Below are positions 11,540-23,271 of a stretch of DNA of 64,000 bases, piece by piece (positions within the stretch are counted from its first letter, which is position 1; every line of letters begins with the position of its first letter). Made by a program: the position numbers and the translations under genes. A model generated the notes under the pieces. The model searched no databases. It saw only the letters and a program-made list of their open reading frames with translations, and had not been told where the DNA came from. The stretch lies in contig CM060830.1 in assembly GCA_030762175.1 (NCBI GenBank), positions 47,825,501 to 47,889,500 of the forward strand. The letters run 5' to 3'. Source of the stretch: Metallyticus violacea (taxonomy: Eukaryota; Arthropoda; Insecta; Mantodea; Metallyticidae).

Positions 11540-12725
11540 TACACTAATGCACTGGCCAAATTGCTAAATTACGTAGATTGTGAAATTCACTCTACTCTGT
11601 AAAATCACTTCCTATGCTGGTGAACAAATTTTAGTAAAATACTGTAATTACCGATGAAAAGTAATCGAGTAAATATAAACTAAAAATAGTAGAAAGACCC
11701 TCGCATGCGAGTAAATCAAGTCTTCTTACTTAGAAATAATAATTGAAGATTCGAAAACCAGTCATTAATGGATTGAAGGAAGGTACTGCAAATTTTCATA
11801 TGTGGGTCTGAAAATAGTTTTGCAAACGTTTTAAGGAAATTAGTTCCTAGATTGCTACACAGCTTTCTAAAATCTTATTAACAATTTATATAATTGTGAT
11901 ACAAGATTGTCTGAATGATATTAATTTTTACAGATTATTAATTTTAAAAATAATTTGAAAAAATTAAATGTTCAACATTTCATTTATATCTTTAAAAAAG
12001 TTTTAAATATTCTGATAATTTTTATGTTGTAATCAATTTATACATTGTGGGGGACGATAAAATCTCTGCTGCTCATGTTTCAGGTTTCACCTCCTCGCCT
12101 TAGTCATCCCTATCTTTTGAAGTTTAAATTTTAAACAGGGTTCAAATATTATAACACATTTTTTGTCTGTATTTGGATAGAAGAAAGCCACAAAAAGTAT
12201 TCAGAATTTAATGCAACAGTTGTGTTTTGGTAATAAAAGAGAAAACAGAATGGTATGGAATTTCGAAATAATATGTATTACAATGGAACACAATTTTAAT
12301 TTTTAATGCAGTAAAAATGTGATATTATCCCAAAAGTATTATATTATCATCTTAGAACTAATTAACTTTCATTCTGTCCGAATTCAAACAGTAACAACAA
12401 TTCAGTTTGTCATGTAATATAATAAAAGTTACATTTCCTTTAACATTTAAGGTGATAAGTAGGGGCACATTTTGAAATTTTAAAGTGTGGTAGCTGGAGT
12501 TAAAGGAGGGAAATCTATAATGTAACTAATTGGTTTAGAACTTCCTTCCCAATATCTAAATTGACGCGTTTTGAATTAAATTTATTTCAACAGACAGTTA
12601 TTAAAGAAATCCAATTTATGAAATGAAATCTCTGTATGTTTTGAAGGTACGTAATTGTTTGTAAAAACAGCTGTTAACCTATAGCAAAAAGTAACGAAAG
12701 TGAAATTTTGCTTGATTATTGCTTT
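11540..12725. other. Unassigned AT-rich sequence
   Basis: No gene or repeat recognised over about 1.2 kb. All frames are short. Confidence 0.5.
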
Positions 12726-12729
12726 ATAA

Positions 12730-13640
12730 GAGGGTTAATCAAAACAGACTGAGACAAATATTTTTTCACGGGTGTTTATTATTTATTTCCATGTTTACAT
12801 GATATTTTTAAAAGAAATCCCCTTCTATTTGAATGCACTTCATACAGTATTTCTGTCAGTCCTTGAACACATGACGCAGGACATTCTTTTTAACGTCCTT
12901 GAGAATCGCCTCACATTTCTTGAGCACAGAGTTCTCTAATCGAATGCCCAGAGCTTTGTCTTTAGTAACGGGAATTAAAAGTTCCATGGAGCGAGATCGG
13001 AGCTGTAAGGCGGATGTGGTATATAGGCAATGTTGAATTTAGGCAAAAATTGCATGATTTGATTCGCAACGTGAGGTCGTGCGTTGTCATGGTGAAGTCT
13101 CTGCCCATCCCCATGAAGTTATGGTCCTTTCCTTGCAATGTGTTTCCTCAGTGTAGCCAGTACTGACGTTTTGTACGCTTCTGTAATAGTAAAGTGGGAA
13201 CTGCATGCTGGTAAATCATTCCCTTACAGTCAAAAAAACGTGATCACCGCTTTCCCTACTGATGGAACAATTTTAGCCTTTTTTTAGTATTGTAGATTCT
13301 GGCGATTTACATACTGTACTAATTTGTTTTCCTTCAAGATCAAAATGAAGCAACCATGACTTGTCCAGAAATCAACAGAGGTGGTACGCAACGGGTACAA
13401 ACACGGGTCATACGGATATGATTACGCATAATTGTAAAAACACTGTCATATGTTATACCTAAACTTCACTGAGTTTACTTAAATGTTATCCGCCGATCCT
13501 CACGGACAATCACAGCAGCTGTATTGAAGTTCACTTCTGTTACTGTACACCTTGTTTAACTACCTAAACACTGCCATACGAGATAGCACGCTTGCTGCAG
13601 CATTTCATAAGTTTCTGAGGCTGTATTGCTCCACACTGCT
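12730..13640 (-). mobile_element. Mariner-type transposon relic, near full length
   Basis: Minus-strand frames follow the order of a mariner transposase: N-terminal NTASETYEMLQQA (about 13,620), then VREDRRITFK, DSVFTIMRNHIRMTRVCTRC, KIVPSVGKAVITFF, YKTSVLATLRKHIARKGP, LHHDNARPHVANQIMQFLPK and finally HPPYSSDLAPWNF (about 12,990). The second catalytic aspartate (HDN) is kept. The third, normally the last residue of LAPSD and 35 residues on, is asparagine (LAPWN). The first is not legible. Frameshifts and stops are frequent. The sequence agggttaatcaaaacagact at about 12,731 may be the 3' terminal repeat. Its partner at the other end was not found. Confidence 0.85.
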
Positions 13641-13649
13641 TCTTTCCCG

Positions 13650-15030
13650 TCCCCTCCATTTTGTAGTATGCAAACACAAGTAGAGTCTACAGCACAGACT
13701 CTGCCACCTATGGACATTATGTATAAAACTCCGCTCTATTCAAATATTCATGGTACAGTTAGGCAACTACCAAGGAAACTGGGGGAAATAATCAGCCTCA
13801 TTCTTTCTTTATCAGCTTTCGTACATCAGCACAAGTGATTAAAATGTCGACTTTAATTAGTTATAAATTATTTTTAATAGTCGTTATTCCTGTCTTTATT
13901 TCTATCAAAATATTTCTCTTAATTAAACTTAAATAAAGTAATTATTTGGTACTTTTGAACGATATAACAGTTTTAAATTAAAAACTTAACAAATAATTTT
14001 AAAAATAGCAATAGAATATTACATTTGTCAGCTTCGTAGAGGATTAATTTAAAATAATACTTTCTGAAAACAGAAGAAATATATATTTATATTCTAATAA
14101 CTTTATAAATAATTCTGCTGAACGCGAATGAGCACAAAATTTTATTCCAGTTTCACTGCACCTGAAACATATTTGGAAATCCCTTACCCCCATATGTTAT
14201 GAAGAGCATAATTTTCTCACATCTCTAAGCCAGCGAAGAAAGCTCTAGAAAGCATAATGCTTTCCCTTGGAAAATGACGCGATACATTAAGTATTATGAC
14301 AGCGAAGAATTCTATTACTTTTCCCCTTGGTTCCGCAGTGGACGAACGGGAGAGGGAGAGGGTTAATCCACTAATCTTCTTTCGTATCGAGATGATACGA
14401 ACTGCGAGTTAAAGGGATTCTTTAATTCCACATCTTCTTTTCTTTGCGGTTACTGATCATTCAATTTGACTGTAAAGGTAATGAAATTTCAGATCATCCT
14501 TCTTCAAATTCTTCTTACGCTCTCATGCGCCACCAAGCTGTGAGAATCTCGAGAAATAGCCTCGAGTTTTTATTTAAGACGGGCTTCAAGTCAATTTCAA
14601 GTTGCCGTCTGAGGAGGAAATTAAACTTTCGCGAGATCTTGTTTGGTATTATTTTAAAAATGAAAAAAATTGGCATTTAAAGTCATTCTTCTTTGCTTGC
14701 ATATATGTACAGGATTTAAGGGAAATAACAGCGCAATTTTTCTGTGAGAATAGTTCACGTTATATATAATAAAATAAAATTAACATTACGCTGGCATAAT
14801 ATTTAATTGTTTCTCCGCAATAAATGTTTTTTTTTTTTTCGTATTTAAACGAATGGACGTTTTCACAAAAATTAAATTTAAACGAATTCACAACTTTGAA
14901 GTCACATTAGGGATATAATGCAGCTTTTACAACGTCGCAGATAAGTGAGAAGTATGCGGATTAATGTGTTGACATTCACTGTAAGTGTGCATCTGTGTAG
15001 TTACGGCAAGTTATTTAATTATTTGTTTAT
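13650..15030. other. Unassigned AT-rich sequence
   Basis: No gene recognised. A small perfect hairpin (tcgtatc, gagat loop, gatacga) lies at 14,382-14,400. The frame at 14,444-14,680 has no known features. Confidence 0.5.
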
Positions 15031-15039
15031 TTTGTGAAC

Positions 15040-17230
15040 ATTACATATTTATCAATTACAACATTCATTTAATCAGATATAATCCTTACGACTATAAGAC
15101 AATAAAAAGTCAAACAAAATAAAAACAGAATACAATAAATCAAATATGACAAAAAGTTACAAAAATAGAGCAAAAACAAAACAAAAAAAATTGTAATGTT
15201 GGCACATGATAAATTAATCAATGTATATTTTGTAATAAATCATTACAGGATAAAGCGAAAGTATATAGATTCATATTGAATATACCAATAGCTAAATAAT
15301 ATAATTTATTATATAGTGTTTCCATTCTAAGCACAGGAGAATATTTATATGCATCAGTAGTAACCCTTGTAATAAAAAAGATATTACGAAATCGGTTTGG
15401 TGTGATATTTGGAATATAAAAGCATATTGATTGTCTTAGGTTTGAATCATCAACCTCATTGTGTAATAGTTTGTAAAGGAAAAGTAATAAATGATGATTT
15501 CTTTTGTGAGATAAAATTTGGTACTGAAATAATTTAAGTAAAGTGTCATAAGAAATTAAATTAGAAAGAAAAAACGATTTTTTTTAAAAAATGTATACTT
15601 TAGAAATTTGCTTTCAATTATTTTAATAAGGACTCCATACAATAGAAGCATATTTAAGTTTAGATCTGACAAATGAATTGTATAAAATAAATAGAAATCT
15701 CAGATCATTAAAATAAGATGAATTATGGAATAATAAATCCCAGATTCTTATGTGCTGCACTAACAATGGTATTAATATGCTCAGTAAATGATAAGTATTT
15801 GTTTAAATTTACTCCGAGATCATTCTTTGTTTCGACTAATTGTAATTTTTTTTAATCATAGTGTAAATAAAATCAACATTACTTTTGAGTCTAGAAAAAG
15901 ACATAACCTGACATTTTGATATATTTAAAGGAATATTGTTTGTTTTTGTTTATCCATTTATTTAAGACATTCAGATCATTTTGAAATTTTTACAATTCGG
16001 GATAGATTTCAGAGAGCTAAAGATTTTTTAATCGTCCACAAATAGTAGGATATTCGAAGAATTAACAATTAATGATATATAATTAATAAATAAAAGAAAT
16101 AATAGTGGACTTAAATTTGGGCCTAAGGGCACTTCTATTTTTATATTTAACAACTTGTGATCTCGACATTAAAATGTGATGTCATAAGAAACATTATAGG
16201 CTTAGAAAAACCATATAACGGTAATTTGTTTATTAATTTATCACGATCAACTTTATCAAAATATTTTTGAAAGTCTGTATAAATACAACTTGAGACCTAA
16301 TTCACCAAATATGTAGTGGACAAAATTGCATAAATTAGTCACATTAGATCTATTGCACATAAAGTCATGCTTAGTAATACTAATGCTGCTTTTAACATGC
16401 CGGAATATATATTTATAAAGTGTGCTTGCAAATATTTTGACTGGAGTTGACAAAATAGCCGCTGGCCTGTAATTTGTAATCATTTTAGAACCTCCAGAGT
16501 TGAAGAATGGAGTAACCTTGGTTAACTTCCACTTATTAGGGAAACATTTCCTTAATAATGAGATTATAGACAATGGACATATCAGAATATCTTGAAAGCC
16601 TTTAAATATGTCAGGTGGAATGCCATCGGGTCTAGATGCTTTTTGGGTCTCGGCTCTCTTATGGCAGTTCTGATATCATTATAGGTGATCCTTAAATAGG
16701 AAATATGTCAGATATTGGAAAAATAGAATTTTTCCATTGAACGATATATTTTGAAGGTGTTGCTGAATATATTGAGCTAAAGTAATCTGCAAAAGAATTG
16801 GCCATATCCAGTGATTTATAACAAGTTTCACTTTGGTAAATCACTTCACATTCATACATATTGTGTTTTATTTTAGGCTTTATGAACTTCCAAAATTTTC
16901 TACTATTACTGGTTATATCAGCTTCCATTGATTTCAAATAAACATCAAACGTATCTTTAACGCCCATTTTCATTTTCTCTCTGAATTCTTTATATCTTTA
17001 TAACCAATAATCAGATAGATGTTTTTTTTTTCCTTTCTAAGTTTACGTTTTATTTTTATGTTTTGGATTATTTTACCGTTAAGCCAAATAGGATATTTTT
17101 GTTTGTGGTGTTTGACTTTCGGAACACATTCATCAATGACCGAAAATAATTTACTGTAAAAAAGAATCAACTGCAATATTTACAATCACATTCATATTTA
17201 TGTTTTTGAACTATATTAATATTTGAATTT
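15040..17230 (-). mobile_element. Jockey-like LINE relic (reverse transcriptase)
   Basis: Read on the minus strand. 17,176-16,970 has the basic linker after the endonuclease (CVPKVKHHKQKYPIWLNGKI). 16,973-16,692 has SRKFWKFIKPK and ANSFADYFSSIY. About 16,640-16,600 has KASRPDGIPPDIFK. 16,573-16,256 is the reverse transcriptase core with ITNYRPAAILSTPVKIFAST and KHDFMCNRSN. About 16,110-16,030 has SPLLFLLFINYISL and ILLFVDD, the catalytic motif with a stop just after it. About 15,690-15,600 has FVRSKLKYASIVWSPY. The end runs to about 15,040. The endonuclease is missing, so the copy is 5'-truncated near 17,230. Multiple frameshifts and stops make it dead. Clade assignment is by motif resemblance. 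Confidence 0.85.
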
Positions 17231-17239
17231 TTTGTTTAT

Positions 17240-18280
17240 TTTGATATGATTTTATTAATGTTCCTTGGTTATAAGTGTGTTGAATAATTTTTAAATTATG
17301 TCATGACAGAATCTTTTTTATTTATTTATTTTTCATTTCTTGAACACTTGTTCAGTTAAAATTCTATATCTCAGGAACTATTTGCTTTAGAAGGCTGTGG
17401 TTGGTCCTTAAATGATAGAAAATTTGTATTTCATGAATTGGTAACGTTTGATTTCATAACTTTTTTTTTTACAATTTTGGGGCGTTTCAGCTGGTATTTC
17501 CCTCAAAACGTTTGTTTTTCTGTAAAAAAAAATTTGGCTGAAAATTTTTTTTTGTATAACTTTCCCATTTTAGGATCTGTAAGGCTATCACTTTGAAACT
17601 TTTATCACTTATTCATGATAGTATTGTGATGATGTGGATCTATTATGGTAGAACTAGGAAAATGGGAGAAATTAAAAAAAATAACATAGAAATCAAGCAA
17701 ACAATTGAAAATATTCTATAATTTGATTCAGAGATTGGGATAGTAAGGCAAGTATATCAACAAATTTCAATTGTGTGTATCTGTATTCTGTAAAAAATTA
17801 TTTTATTATCTTTAATAGTCATTGAGAAAATAGGAACTGAAGTTGCTAAATTTAATATCACAAGGATAAGCCTTTTATTCTCCCCTCAAAGCAATGTAAA
17901 ATTAACTTTAGTTCGAAGTTTTTATTTAGAAATATAATTCTAAAATTAGTGTAAACTCAAAAATTTAAGACGTTAAACTTGTATATGTTCGTTTTTGTAA
18001 AAGAGGTCAACACTCCAAGGTTGTTTTGTCGGACGCAGTCCTCGGGACTGAAACGTGAACATTACTCAGCCGATGGCCTTCCCCACCAGCCAGCTATTGT
18101 TTAACACTTGCGCCTTTAGTAGTCACTTGAGCTTCCTGCTGTTCAGTGTGTTGCAAAACAGTGCCACTATATCTGTTACTAAAGTGTTCAGTTCAAGACT
18201 TTTAACTTCTGTGAAAAAATCGGCGTCATCACCACCGAATATTCATCTCAGCAGATGAAGAAATAACTCTACGGAAGCAC
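17240..18280. other. Unassigned sequence
   Basis: AT-rich, with several poly-T/poly-A runs (about 17,460-17,553). The frame at 18,055-18,258 (+, 67 aa, Ser-rich) matches nothing I know. Confidence 0.5.
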
Positions 18281-18319
18281 GAGCGTTACTTTTGATGAAT
18301 GTGTCGCCTTGGACTAAAA

Positions 18320-18550
18320 CGTGGCAGTGTGGGGGTGGAGATTACAGTTCAAGACACTTTAGCGGAAGTTTTGAATCAGAAAGGTGATGTGTCTTCTGAA
18401 GAAGAGGAGGAGGAACAACTTGAAGCTGAAGAGATGTCGATTCCCTCATCATTGGAGGCTCTTCGTGTACGCTGAAGGACAAGCCAATTAAAAGGAGTTA
18501 TTCTGCAGTCACTAAATGTGTTTCGAGAGTTTGTTGCTAAAGTGTAATTC
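18320..18550 (+). mobile_element. Possible pogo/Tigger-like transposase C-terminus
   Basis: One plus frame reads ITVQDTLAEVLNQKGDVSSE, then a run of glutamates, MSIPSSLEALRVR, a stop, and SLNVFREFVAKV. An acidic stretch followed by a PS..EAL......LR.F helix is typical of the C-terminal tail of pogo/Tigger-type transposases. No DDE core was found upstream. This is a weak resemblance, and it could be a low-complexity exon or chance. Confidence 0.3.
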
Positions 18551-18559
18551 CTTTACTGT

Positions 18560-19345
18560 ACGATAAAATTAACGATCATTGAATTTTCTTGAGCAATATT
18601 CTTCTTAATGTCAACATAAATACTTGAAATATAAATTTTTTCATTTTATAGCCTTAATAATGAATGAATGTTGATAAAATGTCTCTTTTAGATCTCCTTT
18701 TGTAATTCCAATTTTTCCCCAGCTCGTGATACAGATAGTGTGATACTAGGCTGTCGTGAAAGGGGGTTAACAGGCCCCGATGAAATTATCAATAACGATA
18801 ATTGTTACATTTCCTTCCTTACTTCCTTCCTCCCTTCCCTCCCTCTGAACTTAGGATGACCGCAATGACTGTGCGTATTCCGCCTCCGTCTTGCGACATT
18901 TACGGCAGAGGTAAGTGTTGGCAGGGACACGTGTAATCAACATATCGTGCAGAGATAGGTTCGGAAGGAACCCTAGCCGGACAACAAGTAATAAATATTC
19001 TCCAAGACAATAGTCGCTATAAAATAATGGAGAATATGACAATAAAATATCTCAAGAAGCTATGAGGAGTAAGACAATAAAGCACAAAAAAAAAACAAGA
19101 TACCGCAACAGGTATAGGCGATCTCAAATACTATCACGAACATATACAGCATCCAGTAAAGATTCAGGAAACACCTGCAGAAGATCTATAAACTTGAACC
19201 CTACCGAAAGATAAGACTGAGTAAAAGAGAGAAAAATAAAATTTAGCAGACCAGAAGAGAGTAGTGGAAGATCAAACTCAGAATAACCAGTAGATGCCTG
19301 GCTAGAAACAACAAATATTTTGTGGTTAGCAGTATATAATGGATC
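18560..19345. other. Unassigned sequence
   Basis: No gene recognised. A (CTTC/CCTT)n-like patch lies at about 18,812-18,845. Confidence 0.5.
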
Positions 19346-19347
19346 GA

Positions 19348-19415
<68 letters not shown>
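19348..19415. repeat. Compound (ATG)n-(ATA)n microsatellite
   Basis: About 12 gat/atg units (19,348-19,384) change abruptly to about 10 aat/ata units (19,385-19,415). The minus-strand poly-His/poly-Tyr frame over it is a repeat artefact. Confidence 0.95.
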
Positions 19416-19418
<3 letters not shown>

Positions 19419-19419
19419 C

Positions 19420-20880
19420 TTGAAGTACGTGTATTTAATAACATGAAGATCAGGTTAGTGAAATATGTTTCTTTATTAAATATGAACTTACACAGAGAAT
19501 ACTCTTAAACTTTTATAAACACCATTAGAAAACAATGAGTTTTTTTTAATCTTTAGCCGTTGATGTTCAATAGAAATAGTTATAGATTTCTGGGTTAGGA
19601 ATATCTGTAAAGTATGTTATTGGCATGAGTCCTTGAAATAAAACAAATAAAAGCACACAGTCACTATGTTCTGATATAAAAATTAGATAATAGAATGATG
19701 AACATATTTTTTTTTTATTTTTAAATAAGAACTGTAGGTATTTATTTTGAAAAATCTATTTTAAATTTAAAAGTGTGTGAATACTTTGTAATTTTATTAT
19801 TTTAGGGCTCTATAACAGGTTTAATACAATTTTATATATTAAAATATAAATTTGAGACATTCATTATTAAATAAAAAGTAGCCCTAGGGTAAACTTGGCT
19901 AACTTTGTGATAATAAGGTTTTGATTAAAAAAGTACGTCAATATTTTATTAAGTAATAGTTTTCATTCTAGGCTTCTTAATTATTGTTCAAAAGCATATT
20001 TTAGAAAAGTTTAGTTTACATAATGACCGCTATCAAGAATACAAACAGAACACAATATGTTAGCAAGATTATAATTTGGTGATATGCTGGCAATTTCGTG
20101 ACTGTATCTAAATTAACAAAATTGAGGCAATCTTTAGTAAATCTTGTTGTCAGCAGTTAGATTCATAACTGCTATCCAACACTAGAAGTTCTTTCGGTAT
20201 TTTGAGAGTCCCTGGCACAGAGGTAGTGGACCCATATTTTACGATGACTGTAATTTCCAAACTCCCATAACATAATCCACAGATATCCTGCAGCTTCTTC
20301 AGATTTTGTGTTCATAGCATATCTTAATTTTGAGTCTCATCGGTCCCTTTACATATGGTAGTTACGTAAAAGTTAAGTAAAAGTAGTAAATATTTTATAT
20401 TTTTTCCGCTAGAGGGTGTTGTTATAGCAACGCGAAAATAAAAGAAGGGGAGAATGAGCAATGAAGGTCAATGAAACTTAGGAAAAGGTTTGAATAAAAA
20501 AATAAAAAAAAAACACGACAATATGAACTTCTTTATGACAACTAACATGTCTTCAAGAGAGAAATAGAGACTGAAAATAACATAATCGGATAAGACGTTT
20601 TCAAATAATCGACATTTGTTGGCAGTTGAGTGCACCAAAGACATCCATTGTTTGCTTCATTTTCACTGTGGCAAGTTGAAGATTCTATCACGAAATTAGC
20701 CGTGTTTGCCATACTGCATTATTGTTGTGATTTTTTCTGTAAAATGGGTAATATTACTATATTAATATAATAGAGAAGTGTAAAGTGTAGTGGAGTATTG
20801 AAAGGAAAAATTTAATAGGACATAAAACTGTAATGCGTACATAGAATGAGAGAAGGCGGAAGTGGTTGTGTGAAAGGGCT
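19420..20880. other. Unassigned AT-rich sequence
   Basis: No gene or known repeat. At 20,406-20,417 ccgctagagggt resembles the core of a CTCF site, which can occur by chance. Confidence 0.5.
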
Positions 20881-20883
20881 ATG

Positions 20884-21245
20884 GAAGAAGAAGAAGATGA
20901 ATAGGAAGATAAAGAGGAATAAAACAAAATATAATAAAATTGTTATAATAATATGAATGATTTTATATTTATTAATGGTTTTGATTATGTATTTGTATTA
21001 AATATTCTTATAATTATAATTATGAAATTATTACCATTATAACTAATTATAATTAGTTAAGAAGAAGAATAAAAAGAGGAAGAAGAATAGGAAGATAAAG
21101 AGGATAAAACAAAATATAATAAAATTGTTATAATAATATGAATAATTTTATATTTATTAATGGTTTTGATTATGTATTTGTATTAAATATTTTCATAAAC
21201 ATAACTAATTGTAATTATAAAATTATTATAATTATAACTAACATT
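20884..21245. repeat. Tandem duplication, period about 186 bp
   Basis: The block from gaagaagaagaagatgaata at about 20,884 to about 21,065 recurs from about 21,070 to 21,245. For example taggaagataaagag is at 20,902 and 21,088, and ttatatttattaatggtttt follows in both. The units differ by scattered substitutions and small indels. There are two units only, with purine-rich starts and AT-rich ends. Confidence 0.9.
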
Positions 21246-21249
21246 ATTT

Positions 21250-22115
21250 GTGATAATATTGTTATTATTGTTAATGCTGTTAAAGTAATGAACCTGTAGG
21301 CTAAATGCTGCATTGATAAATGTAAATTAGATTTGCAAACAGAAAAGATAATTAGGATGTAAAATAGATTGATATATGACATAAATGTGAAATTTACACG
21401 AGTATATTTATAAAGATGATATAATGTGGAAAGATGACATGATGTAATATGGAAAATAAAGAAATATATACAAGATCTATAGATATATAATAGAGTTTAT
21501 ATAAATATTGACAGTAGTAAAGTAAAAGCATGTAAGAAATATACTGGTCACCAGTACATTTTCTACCGGATACCGGTGATAAGTAGTTTATAAATTTAGA
21601 GTTAAAGATTAAGTGGAAGTAATAGAAGTAGCAGCTGGTTTCCAGCAATTAGGAAGTAGTTGAAAGGAGATATAATTTTGTTATTTATCAATTTTGTTAT
21701 TTTTATTATTTTAGTAAATTTCTAATTGTAGCCTTGGTATAAGTATTATCTGAAAAATAATGATGTAAGAATGTAATTTGGAAATTTAGAAATAAAGTGT
21801 ATGAATTTGCAATACGCCCTGGTTTAGAAAACAAGGTACAGACATGGAGTATTTAAGATTTTTATTATTATATTATATTAACATAAACTGTGACATTTAC
21901 GAAGTATTCGCCGATATATTTGTAAATAAAACACAATTATTTATAAATTCATTAAAGTGCGTCTTTTATGAGTTCAACAAACTCGGAAAATGTGCGGTAA
22001 CTCTCAACGAGGTTTACAAATCGTCTGGCTTCATAATTCAAGAAAAATGACTAACAACCGAGTCCCATTTGTTCGAAATGAATAAAAATGCAAACAGCTG
22101 AACCTGAGCTCGTCT
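21250..22115. other. Unassigned AT-rich sequence
   Basis: No gene recognised. The two short frames (21,394-21,648 minus and 21,844-22,050 plus) have no known features. Confidence 0.5.
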
Positions 22116-22119
22116 ATAT

Positions 22120-22560
22120 TAATTCGTCACAGTATGACAGGAACCGCCCCCGATAAAGAAGGCGAAGTGGCGTGATCGGGTCACGTTAAGGTCTATTCCA
22201 GAGCGTCACAACCCGGGGATTAAGCCACCCCGGGCAAGCGTGACTAACAAACAAAGTAATGCGGTTAACTTCCACTACGTGACTTATTGGCAAACTGCGA
22301 GATTCGCCGGTACCTAATGTTTCTCCTGCTACTGTCAACCAATGACAGGTCTAATGATGCGAAATGACAATCATTTACCTTCACTTGCACTGGCGGTGGT
22401 CAAATCCGATACGTTATAATGCGGGTTTAGTGCAGCCGGGAAAATGGATGGTTAGATAATGCTGTAAACAATGCTTTGTTCCGCAGCCCCTGGAGTACAG
22501 CTGTGTCTGTGAAAACAAAGGTACATCTGCATACCAGAGAGTCGCTATAGGTACCGACAT
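22120..22560. promoter_or_regulatory. GC-richer patch with dyad symmetry; possible control region
   Basis: Base composition rises sharply above the flanks. A dyad at 22,205-22,244 pairs gtcac..cccgggg with ccccggg..gtgac. A second small dyad, gtgatcgggtcac, is at 22,172-22,184. attgg (22,287-22,291) and ccaat (22,339-22,343) could be CCAAT elements. There is no recognisable coding exon beside it. A promoter, an unrecognised exon and an old GC-rich transposon are all possible, and I cannot separate them. Confidence 0.25.
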
Positions 22561-23084
22561 CTGATAATCTGGGATGTAAGTTTGTTGATAATAGACAGGA
22601 GTTATATTTACTGTGCCCTCACTCGCCTTTGAACAAGTTTATTGGACTTGCAATAGACATGTGATTCACGATATGACTACTGTTAAAGTTTCTCTGACGC
22701 AGGTAATTTAACTTGCTCAGTCGTGTTTATTGCGGCGATTGTTTCTCTTATATTTGTATGGAAAGTACGAGTTAAGGCTATTTGTGTCGTGCCGAGAATG
22801 AAATACACACTAAAGTAATTCCTTTCTCTTTTTTTTATCAAGTACTGTAGGAGGTATTTCGAACTAAATTTCCAGAAGTAATATTTCCATTATGAAGGGA
22901 AATTTTCACATTTTGACATCCTTATTCTGGACGATCAGCAAATATAAAACAAATTGCAGCTGTTCAGAATAAGTTTTATTGCCTTTTTCGCGATTTCCAA
23001 ATTTTAAACATAAAAACATAAAACATAAACTTGGACACCCCGAAAACTATTACATGAGCTTGTATGCTATAAGAGTTTAAACTG

Positions 23085-23268
23085 CGGCGCAGCAATGCCA
23101 GGTCTTCGGTGCTATTACTGTGGATGAACGGATAGCGCAAAGATGGTTCACGATGTTCAAGGAAGGCAATGATACCCTCGACGGCGAGCCATAGGCACGA
23201 AGGCAAACAATAATGGATAACGAGGCTCCTTTAGCAACTATTGAGGCGAAAACAGTAGTCAGATTTGT
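23085..23268 (+). mobile_element. Mariner transposase N-terminal fragment
   Basis: The plus frame reads VFGAITVDERIAQRWFTMFK, then EGNDTLDGEP, a stop, ARRQTIMDNEAPLATIEA and KTVVRF. This matches the mariner N-terminal helix-turn-helix (AV..RTAQRWF.RF..G...L.DEPR.GRP...D...L...IE). The similarity stops at about 23,268, where the inverted-repeat element below begins. The catalytic domain is absent. The minus-strand frame 22,976-23,206 is its antisense shadow. Confidence 0.8.
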
Positions 23269-23271
23269 GAT

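Noticed and set aside
14382..14400. Hairpin tcgtatc/gatacga as a terminator or microRNA
   Set aside because: A 7-bp stem is too short for a microRNA precursor and there is no transcript context.
19124..19444. 106-aa frame with poly-Tyr and poly-His
   Set aside because: Produced by the compound ATG/ATA microsatellite; no other coding support.
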